A DNA stretch of 64,000 nucleotides from positions 12,161,632 to 12,225,631 of the forward strand of contig JACBWW010000004.1 of the NCBI GenBank assembly GCA_020086605.1. The letters are read 5' to 3'. How positions within the stretch are numbered: position 1 is the stretch's first letter; every line of letters begins with the position of its first letter. The stretch comes from Lanius collurio. Its lineage: Eukaryota > Chordata > Aves > Passeriformes > Laniidae. Below, in pieces: positions 49,180-60,908 of the stretch. Below the pieces are notes generated by a model, which was not told the DNA's origin, ran no database searches, and saw only the letters and a program-made list of their open reading frames with translations. Made by a program: the position numbers and the translations under genes.

Positions 49180-49400
49180 ACCACAGCTCTCACATCCTCA
49201 GCTGAGATAAAAGCACCGTTAGCTTAACAGGATTGAATTTTCCTCAAAGAAATAATTGAAACAATAGGAGAACCACCCAAACCTGCGCTGAGCATTAGCA
49301 GATGAGCTGGTTTAAAATCGATCTATTTGGAAAGGAAATAATGTGCAGATTGGTCAAGGTAATGATGGTATTGGATGATAAAATGGATGCAGGGGTGGAG
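49180..49400. other. Candidate conserved non-coding element
   Basis: The stretch contains 'aaataattgaaacaatagg' (overlapping homeodomain and SOX-type words, near 49250-49268), 'aatcgatctattt', retained CpGs and no repeat similarity. It looks like developmental enhancer sequence; this needs alignment to other birds and to crocodilians. Confidence 0.25.
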
Positions 49401-52088
49401 AAAGCTTGTGAGGGATATAGTGTCACCTAAAAGCTTTGCAGAAGTGCTTTTATTACCCTGAATCAGCTTGGTTTTGCACTGACACTTAGCTGTTTGCAAA
49501 GAATTATACCTGCTTCTGAGATAAATACATCTGACAGTGAACTCTTAACCCCTCTTTTTCAGGCCCTTTCTGGGCAGTGGTCATGGAGAATGAGATGCCT
49601 TAAATTTTTCCAAATACAGAGTTAGAGAAAATGGGGTGCAAAACTATGGTACATAATTTACTAGTGAGCAGAACACTTCAGGAAAATTAGAGTCATTATT
49701 GAATGTAATGAAACCTGACAAATTAGAGTTTCATAGGCCCTCCCTGAGATTAGCGTGATCCATTAAACATGCTCTCTGACTGCTAAATGGCGTTGTCCCA
49801 TTTCCCCATAAGAACTTGAGAAATTCTGAGGTAACTCTGGCTAACAGCTGATTGAAAGCACCCAATCAAGAGCTCCTTAAAGTAAGAGGAGAAATTATAC
49901 TGATTAACATTATTTCCAAGAAGGTAGTCTCTAAGTAGGCTGTAAATTGTGTTAGAAGCATTTGGGTATTGCAGGGAAGGCTGAATTTGACACTGAAGTG
50001 GCCACAAAGTAATGTAGGAAGTGGAGTGATCAAGGGAAGAACATTCTGTTGATTGTGGTGGGAAAATTGAATTACTCTCAGTTGCATAGCTATTCAGAAT
50101 ACGTACATTAAAGTGAATGGTACACAGTTTAAAAGAACAAGCAAATACAAAGAGCAGAAAAAGCCCCTTTCACAAATCCTTCTTGCCTCATTATTTATAT
50201 CTTGTTTTCACAAGGAACACTGTGGCAGGCTGGTTGTGAATGCCTTATCCATTATGCTAAAACATCCCAGTGATGCAAACGAAATCAATACAATATTATT
50301 CCTTAAAATAATTGCTTTTTCCTTGACTGATTCTACATTAAAAGCAACCTTTAAATGACAGCCATTAGCACCTGAGACCTGGTCACTGGTGCTGACTGAG
50401 CTCCATGGGATAAACAAGAGTCTGTGATAGAGCTGGTACTGAATTTCACAACAAAGTGTTCAAACTGGGAGTCGGTGAGAGAGTGCAAAAGTTGCCATTT
50501 TGGGATAGAGGGTCTTTATTTTGTGGAAGAAGTAACACATGTATATTCTCTAGTGCCTGGTGCTTCAGGGACCACCTTAAACAGCTTTCTTGAGCAGAGG
50601 AGATGCTGTGCTTGTAGATGAACACAGTAACATTTCAGCACAGATGAGCCTTTCCCTTGGTAAATTGTCTCAAAATCCAAATCCCACATCTAAAAATGTT
50701 GTATAGCATATGTGTGCTGGAGCAATGCATCTGCAGTTTAGTTCTGCTTGTTCCATGTCTTGGTCAAACCCATCACCCATCCTACACCCCAGTTTGGGAG
50801 GTCCTGCACACTGCCAGGCACCGTCCATAGTGTCTTTCAGAAGCTTCCGGTGCAACGATGCATGACACTGAAATGCAATAAAAATTAAAACCTGGAATAA
50901 TGGCAGGCATTAATAGGTATTTCTGATATTTCTGCACCAAAGATTTAAGTGAAATGCTAAAAGGCAAATTAAAAGACCCACATGACTACAATTTAATGCT
51001 AAGAGCTGTGTCGTATGGTAATTTCATCTCATTTCATAACATCTTCAATGACCAAAGTTGATCCAGATGATTGATTTGTGGTATTTTTCCAGGATCATTT
51101 ATTAAAAATGGCTCAGGTAGTGGTGCTTTGGGTGGTGTTTCAGCCAAAGCAGAGGGTACTGGTACAGTGTTAAAGTGCCATTGTGGCATGTAAAGAAGAA
51201 TTGAAGGAAGAAGCTTTGGATGTTTGGAAATAAAACAAGCACTTGAAATACAAATAAGATTCCCATAATCATACCTCTGCCTAGAAGGAGTCTATCAGCA
51301 TGGCTGGTGTGGTGCAGAGCAGAACATGATGAATATGAACATAATTCCAGAGAGGTTAAGTTTATTCCCTCCTAGTTGAATTGCTTATAAACATTTATAG
51401 TGCCTATCCCTGTAATATCTGTGGAGGTGCCTCTACGAAATCCCGGGGGGAGGGACCCTGCAGGGTACGGATCTGTCCCTGTCCCCATGTCACGTGTGCC
51501 CCATACCTGTTCCTGACTGCGTGGTTTGGGTGCCCGAGGGCGGGAAGAGAGCAGGGCCCAGGATGAGTCTGCCTGGGAACCCCAGCCATGCAGCTGGAGG
51601 AATAAATCATCTCTGAACATCCACAAAAATATCGCTTCATCTTTCCTTCCAAGTCCATTGCTGTCTTATATATGTTGTAAGGATTCCCCGCACTACAACA
51701 AATATCTGAGCTCTGTTTGACGTTCAGGACTGGTAGCTCATGCTTGCTACCAAGAGGAGATCTTTAAGGAAGATCTCTGTTGGTTATGATGTAGCTTATA
51801 CATAAAAATATTTACAGTAGCTGCTTACATCTATCCTCTTCTAGAAGATAAAGCACTTGAGTGCAGGCTGACTGCCTGCTACCTTCTCATCTCCCTGACG
51901 TTCATTATAAACTGAGAAGACAAGTTTTTTAAAAGCTGTTCAGATGTTTTGTGCTGTAACTTTATCTAGTAGATATATTCCTATTGATTGCAATGAAACA
52001 CACAGAGTAGAACAGAACAGATCAATTGAAAAGTAAAAGTTAAGACAGCAAGCACACTTCTTTTCCACTTACCATAATGGAGGCAGTT
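49401..52088. other. Unique non-coding DNA, no gene seen
   Basis: AT-rich, with a GC-richer island of about 200 bases at 51425-51600 that contains a handful of CpGs and gives short overlapping frames on both strands. No gene or repeat family was recognised. Confidence 0.5.
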
Positions 52089-52160
52089 AGGGCTGGATCT
52101 ATCCCAGGTGTAATGCTGCTGAAGTCAATGGAGTTGTACCAGCAATGAATTTGGCTCCCA
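52089..52160. repeat. Ancient palindromic (MITE-like) amniote repeat
   Basis: The segment begins 'gggctggatctatcccaggt' and has a central 'ctgaagtcaatggagttgta'. It ends 'atttggctccc', so the ends are inverted relatives of each other. This matches the structure of a well-known old amniote family with inverted 'ttacacc'/'ggtgtaa' arms around 'gaagtcaatggagtta'. The family name is not certain to me. The palindromic form suggests a non-autonomous DNA transposon. Confidence 0.6.
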
Positions 52161-55086
52161 GTGTTTTGTTTTGACCTTTTCAGAAGGTTGCTCTGCAGGA
52201 GTGAAACTATTAAATACAGCCAGCGATACCTTAAGTCGAAACATAGAAAAGGCAAAGCTGGTGTGCATAGCACCTTTTTCATTAAGGAAGAAGCCTGACT
52301 TTTATAGAGTAAGGGCAAAAGAATTGATTCCAGGTAAGTGCTAAACTTAGTCTCAGGCTTCCCTGGTGAATTACAATCCCAAATTGGCCCAAGACTTGAA
52401 CATCTCTGTGTTTGAGCATGGCTATGTGGAAGGGGCTGCATTGTCTTTCTGTACACCTGTGCATCAGAATGGGTTTGAGTTGGATATCAGAGCCTGCAGA
52501 GACACTATTCATCTACTCACCAATGATCCCTCTAAACCAGCTGAACGTACTTCTTCATTTAAGTCCTGAAATTGCCTGGCAGTGCTCACTCAGTATGACA
52601 ATCTTTATTAGCTGGTATGCCTGGATTTCAGTAGTTACCACAGGTTCTTCACACACTGCAATCATCTCAGGAAGGCAGGGACTTTGGAGTACTTTCAGTT
52701 TCAAACCGTTTTGTTTTACATTTTTGAGTGCACTAATCCAGGCTAAGAGAGAGCAGCATGTTCTGTGGCAGCTGATAGGCAGTAGTGCAACTGAGAACAA
52801 GCCCTCCTACTGTGTTGCCCTCCACTGAAATTTCCAGTAGTCTCTGAGAGCAGTAACAGTAAGCACTGTCCGCAGGGACAGGGGTTTTTCTAACAAGGAC
52901 AGAGACAGAAAAGCTCTGTCTCCTCTCCAGATGGCTGAATTAGCAAGGATGGCAGAAGTCCACAGAAGGGTATCAGAGGTGTGCCTCAGGAGGTCCCTGT
53001 GCCTGCAGTGGGATCAGGGCAGCTAGAGCAAACACTGGTGCTGCTGCTGTGGAACGGAGAGCTGTGGGAGGGGGTACCCAGAGATGGGCCATGCTATCAC
53101 ACTGCCTTGACCTGGAGGTGGTGCTCAACAGGTGCTCCTGGGGTGGCTGGTTGTGTGCTCCTACCCCTCTTCTCATAGCTCCTTCTCTTTCTCTTTTTTC
53201 ATGTCCAGGCCTCCCCTGCCCTTTTCTTTTATCGACCCTTCGCTTTTCCTGGCCTTCCCAACAAAGCTTCTCCCCAGCTGAGCTTAAGACACCGCTGACA
53301 CTGAACTGGCACATGCACCATGTCCATCTGCTGACATCCGCAGCCCTAACATGGGCTGTGGGCTTTTGAGGGGCAGGGTCTGATCCCACATTGCCTAGCT
53401 CAAATGGACCAAGGCATCCCCTTCCCCTTAGCTACTTGTACAGTAAATGCAGTGATTTGCAACAAGTCCTGTTTTTCCTGGTGGGACAGGGAGGAGGTGT
53501 AAGTAGATCTAAAGAGTCCTTGAGCCAGTTGGACCTACCCAGCCTGCATGTGAGGTGAGAGGATTTCAGCACAGGCAACTCTGAGTAAGACCGTTCATAT
53601 TGATGGGAAGTTTTTAGTCAAATACAATCTCAGTATCCTCATTTTCCCTATTTCTTGGACCTTGTAATCCCTCTGCTAGGTGAGGTTTGAGTCCCTGTCC
53701 CAGCAGAGGTTTCCAAGCAGGAGACCATGAAGTAGTCTCCTGCAGACTTTGTAGAGTCTACAGCACTGTGTTTACTAGTTTCTTCTAAAGCGTTATCATA
53801 AATAATTAAAGCTAAACTGTGCTTGTTAAATAAATGAGGAACGCACATGTTCAGATGCATTATCTATGTTTTAATTGCACTCATTTGTTGGTGCTGTCCT
53901 TGGGTAAGGAGGCAGGAGCCTTCTGCCTGAATGAAGGACTTGGGAGCTGTAGGATCTGGGCTGGAGAACTGGGCCCTCATTTGTTTGCCTGGGAATTTTT
54001 ACAATTAGCATATTGGTGAACATCATGCAGTGAATGAGATGATGGCCATGGTGAGAGGTGCCATCCTTCTGCTACAGGCTTTGACAGTGTGAAGAAACTA
54101 CTTTCTGGGGTGAAATCTTTACAGAGGTGGTTTCTCACATCCAGACTGCCATTCAGGATGTGCAGGACAACCAGGTGAATCCCAGTGTCTGTCATGTTTG
54201 CAACCACGTGTGTTCATGCTGAGGACTTGGCAGTGGGCGCTGCCCACGGCTGCTGGGCACAGCCTGCCTAGGGCCGGGCTGGCCCCAGGGCTCCCCGAGG
54301 TGTTCCCTGTGCTGCCTCCTGCACCGGGGGCTCTGGTGGTTTTGTTTCCTCCTACACTCTCCCGTGCTGAGAGTCCTGCTGTGCCCGTGTGACACGCACA
54401 CACCAGTGCCTGTGCAGCCTGGGACCCAGCAGGCCCCTGCCAGCTGCTGCCCCACACACTGGGCCTGCAGCATCCCTCCCTTCCAGAACGCCATCCAACT
54501 TCATCTTGGAACTGATTTTAAAACTAACTGCTGCACAGAGTCTCACAGCTGTCCTGATTAGTGATTTGAAACTTTCGGATACAGCAACTCTATCTTCATT
54601 AGGAAGATCTGCTTTTATAATAATTGTCCCTAAAGAGGGCCTGGGGGATTATTAAGAGATGGCATTCATTATCAGTAAAAATACCATAAAGAAATTTCAT
54701 AGACAAATGTTGATGTTCTGGATGATGTAAATTTTCTTCTGCAAGGAAACAATTTTATCTAAAAAGCATAATTATCTTAATAATTATTTTGAAAACTAAA
54801 TGGGATTTTAGGCTTGGTCAGGATTTTCTAGGTGCTTGACACCTGCAGTGCTGAGCAGCTGGGAAAGGTAAGGCTAGTTATTTGAGGAAAAAGCCTGAAC
54901 ACAAACCAACAGAAAAAGGGATGTGGTGGAAGAGTAGTAGTAGTGTCATTGCTTTGGTAGAATCTGATGTTTAGAATGCAGGCTAAGTTGGAGAGGGATG
55001 AACTCAGGCTGCAGACACCAACTTTGGACCTTGAGGGCTGAATGCTGATAGAATATGGCAAATGTAGAACAAAGGATTTTTGTTTT
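52161..55086. other. Unique non-coding DNA, no gene seen
   Basis: A GC-rich patch at 54230-54490 holds a few CpGs and produces five overlapping frames on both strands, none recognised. The 138-codon frames at 52040-52456, 52412-52828 and 52973-53389 overlap others and look like chance. No exon is supported. Confidence 0.5.
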
Positions 55087-55110
55087 ATGTATTTATTCAT
55101 TTATTTATTT
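55087..55110 (+). repeat. ATTT-type tetranucleotide repeat
   Basis: About six imperfect units of ATTT/ATTC occur in tandem. Confidence 0.8.
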
Positions 55111-55834
55111 CACTAGGAGGTTACAAGAGGAGCTAGTAGCTACAGGATCTGCTGATATCTGTGATGGATCAGGAACCAGCAAGGGGGCTTGCTGGTGGGA
55201 GGTGAAGGTGCAGTAAGGCTGCCCTGGATTAGGAAGAGATGGACAGAGCAAGGTGATGAGGAAAGGGAGTGGGTTGCTTGCTGAACTTCTGGAGGTTTTC
55301 TAACTACAGAAAGTAAAGTGGATATCAAAAGCATTTGGTGCATACCAAAAGCAAGAACAATACACTGATAAAAGGAGCTGTAAGATCAAAGTCAGATGTC
55401 TGTATCTATGGTCACTGAAGGAAGTTAGGTATCCTTAAGGTACTTCCTCACAGCATCTGAACTGGGTTTTATTAAAAGACTTCTGTCTTTAGAGAGTACA
55501 TGCTAATAGAGCAAGAGGGAATGAATTGATTAGCTTTTTTTTTTCTGGTACCTGAGCTTTGCCTTCTTGATGTTTATTTTGGTTTTTGTGGCTTCTGAGG
55601 CATTTTTAATTAGTATTTCTTTCTTAAGCAGAGTAGCTGTGAATGGTTCAGAATCTCATGTCCAAGGCTGCAGAAAGTATTATTTTACTGAAAAGGAATG
55701 GGAAAGTGAATTTTCTCTGAGGAGATAAGTTTTTGAATGATTGTTTGTATCTGCATCTAGGAGAAAGGAAATTATTATTTCCTATGACAGCTGAGAGATG
55801 GTCATGAGGAAAAGGAAGCCATTATTAATTAATC
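55111..55834. other. Unique non-coding DNA, no gene seen
   Basis: Nothing was recognised apart from a T9 run near 55537. Confidence 0.5.
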
Positions 55835-55935
55835 ATCGATTATTATTTTAATATTTATGTAGCACTGTGTGACTGGTGCCCCACAGGGATGGCGGATCAT
55901 CTCTCTGCCTGAGGAGCCTACATTCTAAATTTAGC
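55835..55935 (+). repeat. Possible ancient amniote interspersed repeat
   Basis: An 'attattattttaatatttatg' opening is followed by 'tagcactgtgtgactggtgccc' and ends in 'gaggagcctacattctaaat'. This keeps the order of an old repeat common in turtles and crocodilians, in which an AT-rich start leads to 'agcgcctagaggccccag' and then 'agagcttacaatctaaat'. The match is by memory and weak in the middle. Confidence 0.4.
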
Positions 55936-56714
55936 CATGATGATGGCTGCTCATGGAGATGATGTGTTTTCATCATTCCCTGCTCTGCCTCAGCTTTTCA
56001 GTTGAATCCCATTTTAATTCCCCATCCCCAGTAGAGGGGAGCCTGCACTAAGCAGGAATGGCAGGATCAGAGTTTAAACGAGCACAATCAATGCAGTAAA
56101 CAGAGAGGCAGGATTAGAGGTCTGATCTCAGTGTTACATCTTGCAATCCGTACCCTGAATTGCAATAATGTAAATAAAATCTTTCCAGGAATAAAGAGTG
56201 CAGGATTTGGTGCCAGTTTGGAAAGACCTGTCCTTTCTGGTCAGACTGATGTCCAAGTAAAGTTTTGGAGTTTTTTTCAAAGTCCTTAAATTGACACACT
56301 TAATGGTGAGACCTGGTCTCCATGGAACTGGTGGCTGCCATACTGGGTTGATTCTCTTACTGGTGTTTTCCCTGACATTACCTCTTGCTGAAATCCCATT
56401 CCTATTTCTGTACATTGAAGCAGATGTTTCTGGATGCTGTGCCTGATACTGCACTCTGCTTGCAGCAGTCAGTAGGGTAATAAACTCTGATAGATGTATT
56501 CTGATAAAATCCATATATTTAGATCCTAAGAATTAGCTCATATATTGCAAGAGCTGTATTGTATAAGGTGGCAGTTCCACAAAGTGTCAAATTGGACTCT
56601 GTGATTCAGAGAATACGTTTATGTGGCAGCCACTTGGAGTGGATTTGAAAAAGCAACTGAAAATATGTAGTACTGCGAGAAACCAGCATTTATGTGAAGC
56701 ACCTATCATTGTCA
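55936..56714. other. Unique non-coding DNA, no gene seen
   Basis: A 126-codon minus-strand frame (56134-56514) is unrecognised. No repeat was recognised before the SINE remnant that follows. Confidence 0.5.
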
Positions 56715-56795
56715 AAGTGTGGTGTAGTGGTGTAGTGGTTTAGAACAGAAAATGGGAGTCAAACAGTCTAGCGTTTATTTTTGGCTCCAGCATAT
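56715..56795 (+). repeat. tRNA-derived head of an ancient SINE (MIR/LFSINE-like)
   Basis: 'gtgtagtggtttagaacaga' at about 56730-56749 corresponds to the tRNA A-box region of MIR-like SINEs. 'atgggagtcaaacagtcta' corresponds to the 'ctgggagtcaggagacct' part, and 'gcgtttatttttggctccag' to the degenerate B-box and its flank. It is far too decayed for polymerase III transcription. It is an independent relic of the same general class as those at 2991-3140 and 44671-44765. Confidence 0.6.
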
Positions 56796-59700
56796 CTGTA
56801 TTGAAGTCAAATTAATTAGAGCTAAATACAGTAGTCTCTCCATATATAGAATTTTTGATCCACTTTCAGAACTCTGTTAGGGATACGTACTATTTTGTTT
56901 TTCTAGAGGATGATCTGAAACTGTTGAAGGAAGTTGCTACATTTTGTATTAATGTATGCAGATTTTTTCCATAAGCGTGTGAATTAGCATGAGATGTATG
57001 ACTTCTCTGATGGGAGGGATAAATGTGGGGAAATCTATAGCTGTTGCCAGGTGCCAGTCTTAATCAGAAATCTGTCAGCTTCACTGAAATTTTGCATAGA
57101 TATTTTCCCCTGTCAGGTGACCTACTTAAAAAGAAGAAACACTGTATAACAGTCTTACAGATGTTTCTGGGCAGAGAGTCCCTGTTCTGCAGAGTAGAAG
57201 TCCGGGACAAAAAGGCAAGTTTTCATTTACTGGTACATTTTCATTCACTTAAATAAAAAATTTGAATAAAGGAAGTTTTAGGTATTTTGAATGTGACTTT
57301 TGCTTGTTAAAAATTATTCTTTAAAGACCCAAACCGAAATAATCTGATGTCTCCAGTGGAATGCCTGCATAGTGCTCTGCAAAAGTTATCCCAGTGAACT
57401 CCAGGGGAGTTCTCTTGAAGAAGTTCAGCCTCCTGGACAGTGAGTTTATCTTTGGGAACATTGTTTACAGGACGTGCGTGGTTTGGCTGTCCCTACAGTG
57501 TACTGTGCAGGGGGTAGCAGATATATCCTTAGAGACTACCACACGAGAGGATGTTGTGGTTCCTTTTTGTTTCAATTTGCTTCCAAGTCTAGATGGTTTC
57601 CCAAATGTACTCCCAAGAGTGGAGGCAAGAGACAGTCTAAGCATTTAGGCAGTGGATTCTGCAGAGACAAGATTGGCAGTGGTTTGATCCCTCTGGGCTG
57701 GCTTGGGCCTCTGTTGCACTGAGTGTGCTCTCTGTCTGCGTAGAACTGGGCACGTTCCCTTTGGGGATCAGTACCTCGTAGAAGTAGGACATAATCACCT
57801 AATCCAGTACTTGCACTGCACAGTCCTGAAATAATTCACAGAAAAAACTGTATAGCAGGGTGTGTTACTGATGAAAAATGAAAAGCAGAGCTGTCAGTGA
57901 AGAGGGAGACACCAGTTTGGTTGTCTATGTTGCCATCTCCTGCTGGCAGCAGGGTGGGATGGAGACAGGACTGAGAGCAGCCACAGCTGGTTTGGCCATT
58001 CTGGTTTGCATAAGGGCCAAGGGCCAGAAACACCCAGGACCATGTTCATTTCTGTGCAGGACGGTGCCCCTTGCGAGACAAGCGCCTTTTAAGATGAACA
58101 TTCTGCTGTGATTGCCCTCCCTTCTCACAAGTGTTGTGTCAGTGGGAAGAGAAGCAAACCTTCAGGCAGGGCTGTAAGATGCCACTTTTGAAAGTACCTG
58201 AAGGCTGAAGCAATAATAACTTCACTGAAAGTCGTTTAAAAGTCACCAAGACTTGCTCTTTTAAATCTTTCTACTGCTTTTCTTACAAGTTACCATCAGT
58301 ATTTGAAAATCTAATCTATTGGCTGTGCCTCCATTGCACTGTCCATCTAAGGATCTCTAATCAAAGCTGTAAATATCTATAAATCTGTAATACCTTATGA
58401 ATTTTCTATATTGACTTGAATTTGGGGATGTTTACTGTATGAGTATATTGATTTAGGTTAATAGGAAAAATAACCCAGTCAGTAATAAAAACTGATGGTA
58501 AATCAGCTCAGTTCAGGCAGGTGACAGACAAGGATGGAGAGGTCCTGCAGGCCAAGGCCAGGAAGTCAGCATGAGTGGCTCGTGTGGCCGGTCCGTCTTT
58601 TCCTCTTTCTTGGGGCAAGGGAGAGTCCAAGGGAGATCTGCTGAGGAGATACCAGTGTCTCCTGATACAGGAATCAGCTGTAGTCATGTTACCATCACGT
58701 GACACAAGATACACCTGCCTGCTCTTCTTTAACTTGCTGTTAAGCAGCACCTCGGATTTAAAGTCACTGTGGTTACCCTGTCCCAAGCCACTGACAGAAG
58801 TCCAGTGGAGTCCTCGCAGTTTGTTAAATAAATAAAGTTCATTCTCATCCTGCTTCTCATCTCAGGGCTGCCTCTCCTGGTAGGAGCAGCTGCAGGATTG
58901 TGCCCTGGGAAAGAGAGTGATGCCTCATACCCCAGAGAGGTGCAGTCAGAACAGCAGAGGTGTCACTCACTACAGCACACTTTACCATATCCTGGGCACA
59001 TGGGGGAAGGCAATCACAGGTTATCCAATTCAACAACTGATATGGACCTGTACCATTTTGCCTGAAGTCATTCTGTAGACTGCAGGGAAAAATATTAGTG
59101 ATCTGCAGGAAAAGCCAGACTGCCTGACATGGATGTAACATTAGGCTTAGCTGCAAGAGCAGAAGCAGTAGAATCCGTAACCTGAGTATCTTCTTTTCTG
59201 GTTGAGCTCCTTGGGATATTAACTCGCGTTGTTCTAGCTCAGTCTTTTATCCTTGTGGTTTATAAAGGAAAAGAGCTTCTTTTCTCTGTTAATTTCCAGT
59301 ATATTACGTTCTTGTTTTAAATAAAGCTCCTGCTCTATTTTTGAATAACATAATGAGTGAAAAATGACTTTATTCATCCTGGTGGCAGGACAGCAATTTG
59401 TTACACTGCCAGCTACAGGACCTGGATCAGAAACAAATTTGGGTTCCCAGGCTCTATGCCAGAAGAGCTGAGACATATTTTTGAGGTGATGTACTTGGAC
59501 TCTAGGGGGAGATTGTTGACTGAACTGAGCTGCTTTCACAAACATCCTGCCAGCTGAGCCTTGACACACTGCTGGTCTTTGCCTCAAATGGGCAGGTCCC
59601 CTGCTCTGCACTGTGTGCTGCGGCTAGGAGCTGCTCCCAGGGGCTGCAAGCACAGGTGAAGGATTAAGGATGCTTTCAGTGGAAATTAGGTTCATGCATT

Positions 59701-60579
59701 CACACTTATTTATCACTTATTATTCCATTGATCCAAGCACAAGCACAAGTATAATGATGGCTGTGGGTTGTTGAAGGGGCAGTTGTTGCCCTTTCCACAT
59801 GGGGCCAGAGCTGAAACTTGAGCAGAAGATGACGCAAGGCCATTGCTGCCCACGTGACCACCGCAGACTTGACCTAGCTCCCCACCACCCTTTGTAAGCA
59901 CTCTCTGTTGCTTCCCTGTAGCACTTCCCACCATGCTCCCTGGCCCTTCTTCATCTCCCAGACCATTTCCACCTTGGCCATGCTCTTGCTGTCTTGGGCA
60001 GATGACAGGTGGAAGCTGGAAACATGGACTTAGAGTGGAGCAGCTCTGAGAAGTTTGGTAACTCTGAAGTTGCAGCTTTTTCATGAACCTGCATAGGGCC
60101 TGATCTGTTACTGTTTGTGTGAGGCAGCATCTTCCAGCTGCTGTTCTCTTCATGGATAAAGATATTGTCAGCTGGAATGATCTGATTCCACATTTTGTAT
60201 AGACATATTAAGTGCTTGGAAAAGCTCCAGGAACTTCAAGTGAGTCTGTAAGGGAAAAAGCTACAGGCTAAGACTACAAGGGGGAGTGCTAGGACCATTT
60301 TATTGAAAAATAAATCCCTTTTCTCTTATCTGGGTAGATGCAAAACTGATAATTATGACTGTATGATTAGATGGTCATTGATAGGTGTGTTTATGTATTA
60401 TATTCTGATGTTTATGCACACCTGTAGTTATTTGAGAGGGTGAAATGCCGATTATTAGTAGCAATGCTGGAGCAGTAGGAAGGCACTGTAAAATCAAGAG
60501 AAGTGCATAGGCCTGAGTCATGTGTCCTAGATACACGATAATTACCATAATACACAAGAAATAGGGTTTTCAAGCAAAG
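56796..60579. other. Unique non-coding DNA, no gene seen
   Basis: Frames of 125-146 codons (59234-59611 and 59713-60153, minus) show no recognised domain and overlap other frames. CpG is rare. No mobile element was recognised. Confidence 0.5.
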
Positions 60580-60908
60580 CTATGAGGTGACATGTTTAAA
60601 GCAAAGGAAGAGGGGTTTTTTACATAGTCAGTAGTTAAAGTGTGGAACTTCTTGCTACAGGCTGTTGTTGATGCTGAAGCTTACAGGAACCTTTTTGAAA
60701 GGCAATAGAAAAAAAAAATATCTTTAGGTTTACAGCATACCCCAACATGTGATTGCGTCTTTAGCTTCAGCTTTTAAGCAGCGGGTCTCTAGAAGTACAG
60801 GAGAATGCTGCAGAGTATCGCTCTGCATTTGCCCTGTTCTTCCTTAGGACATGGCTGGAACCAGGACATGGGCAAGAGGAGCTTTGCTCTGACTGACTTC
60901 TTCAAGTC
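60580..60908 (+). mobile_element. Ancient CR1-type LINE 3' end
   Basis: Plus-strand order matches the end of ORF2 and the 3' UTR of an old CR1 family. 'gaggtgacatgtttaaagca' is at 60584-60603. 'catagtcagtagttaaagtgtggaacttcttgctacaggctgttgttgatgc' lies in the region 60623-60675, where the family encodes its Trp-Asn-x-Leu-Pro segment. 'atcgctctgcatttgccctg' is at 60818-60837, followed by 'ttcttcctta', and a closing 'ggacatgggcaagaggagct' then 'ttgctctgac' recalls the family's 'gggctagatggacctttggtctgac'. There is no open frame. A poly(A) run at 60710-60718 is internal. Confidence 0.68.
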
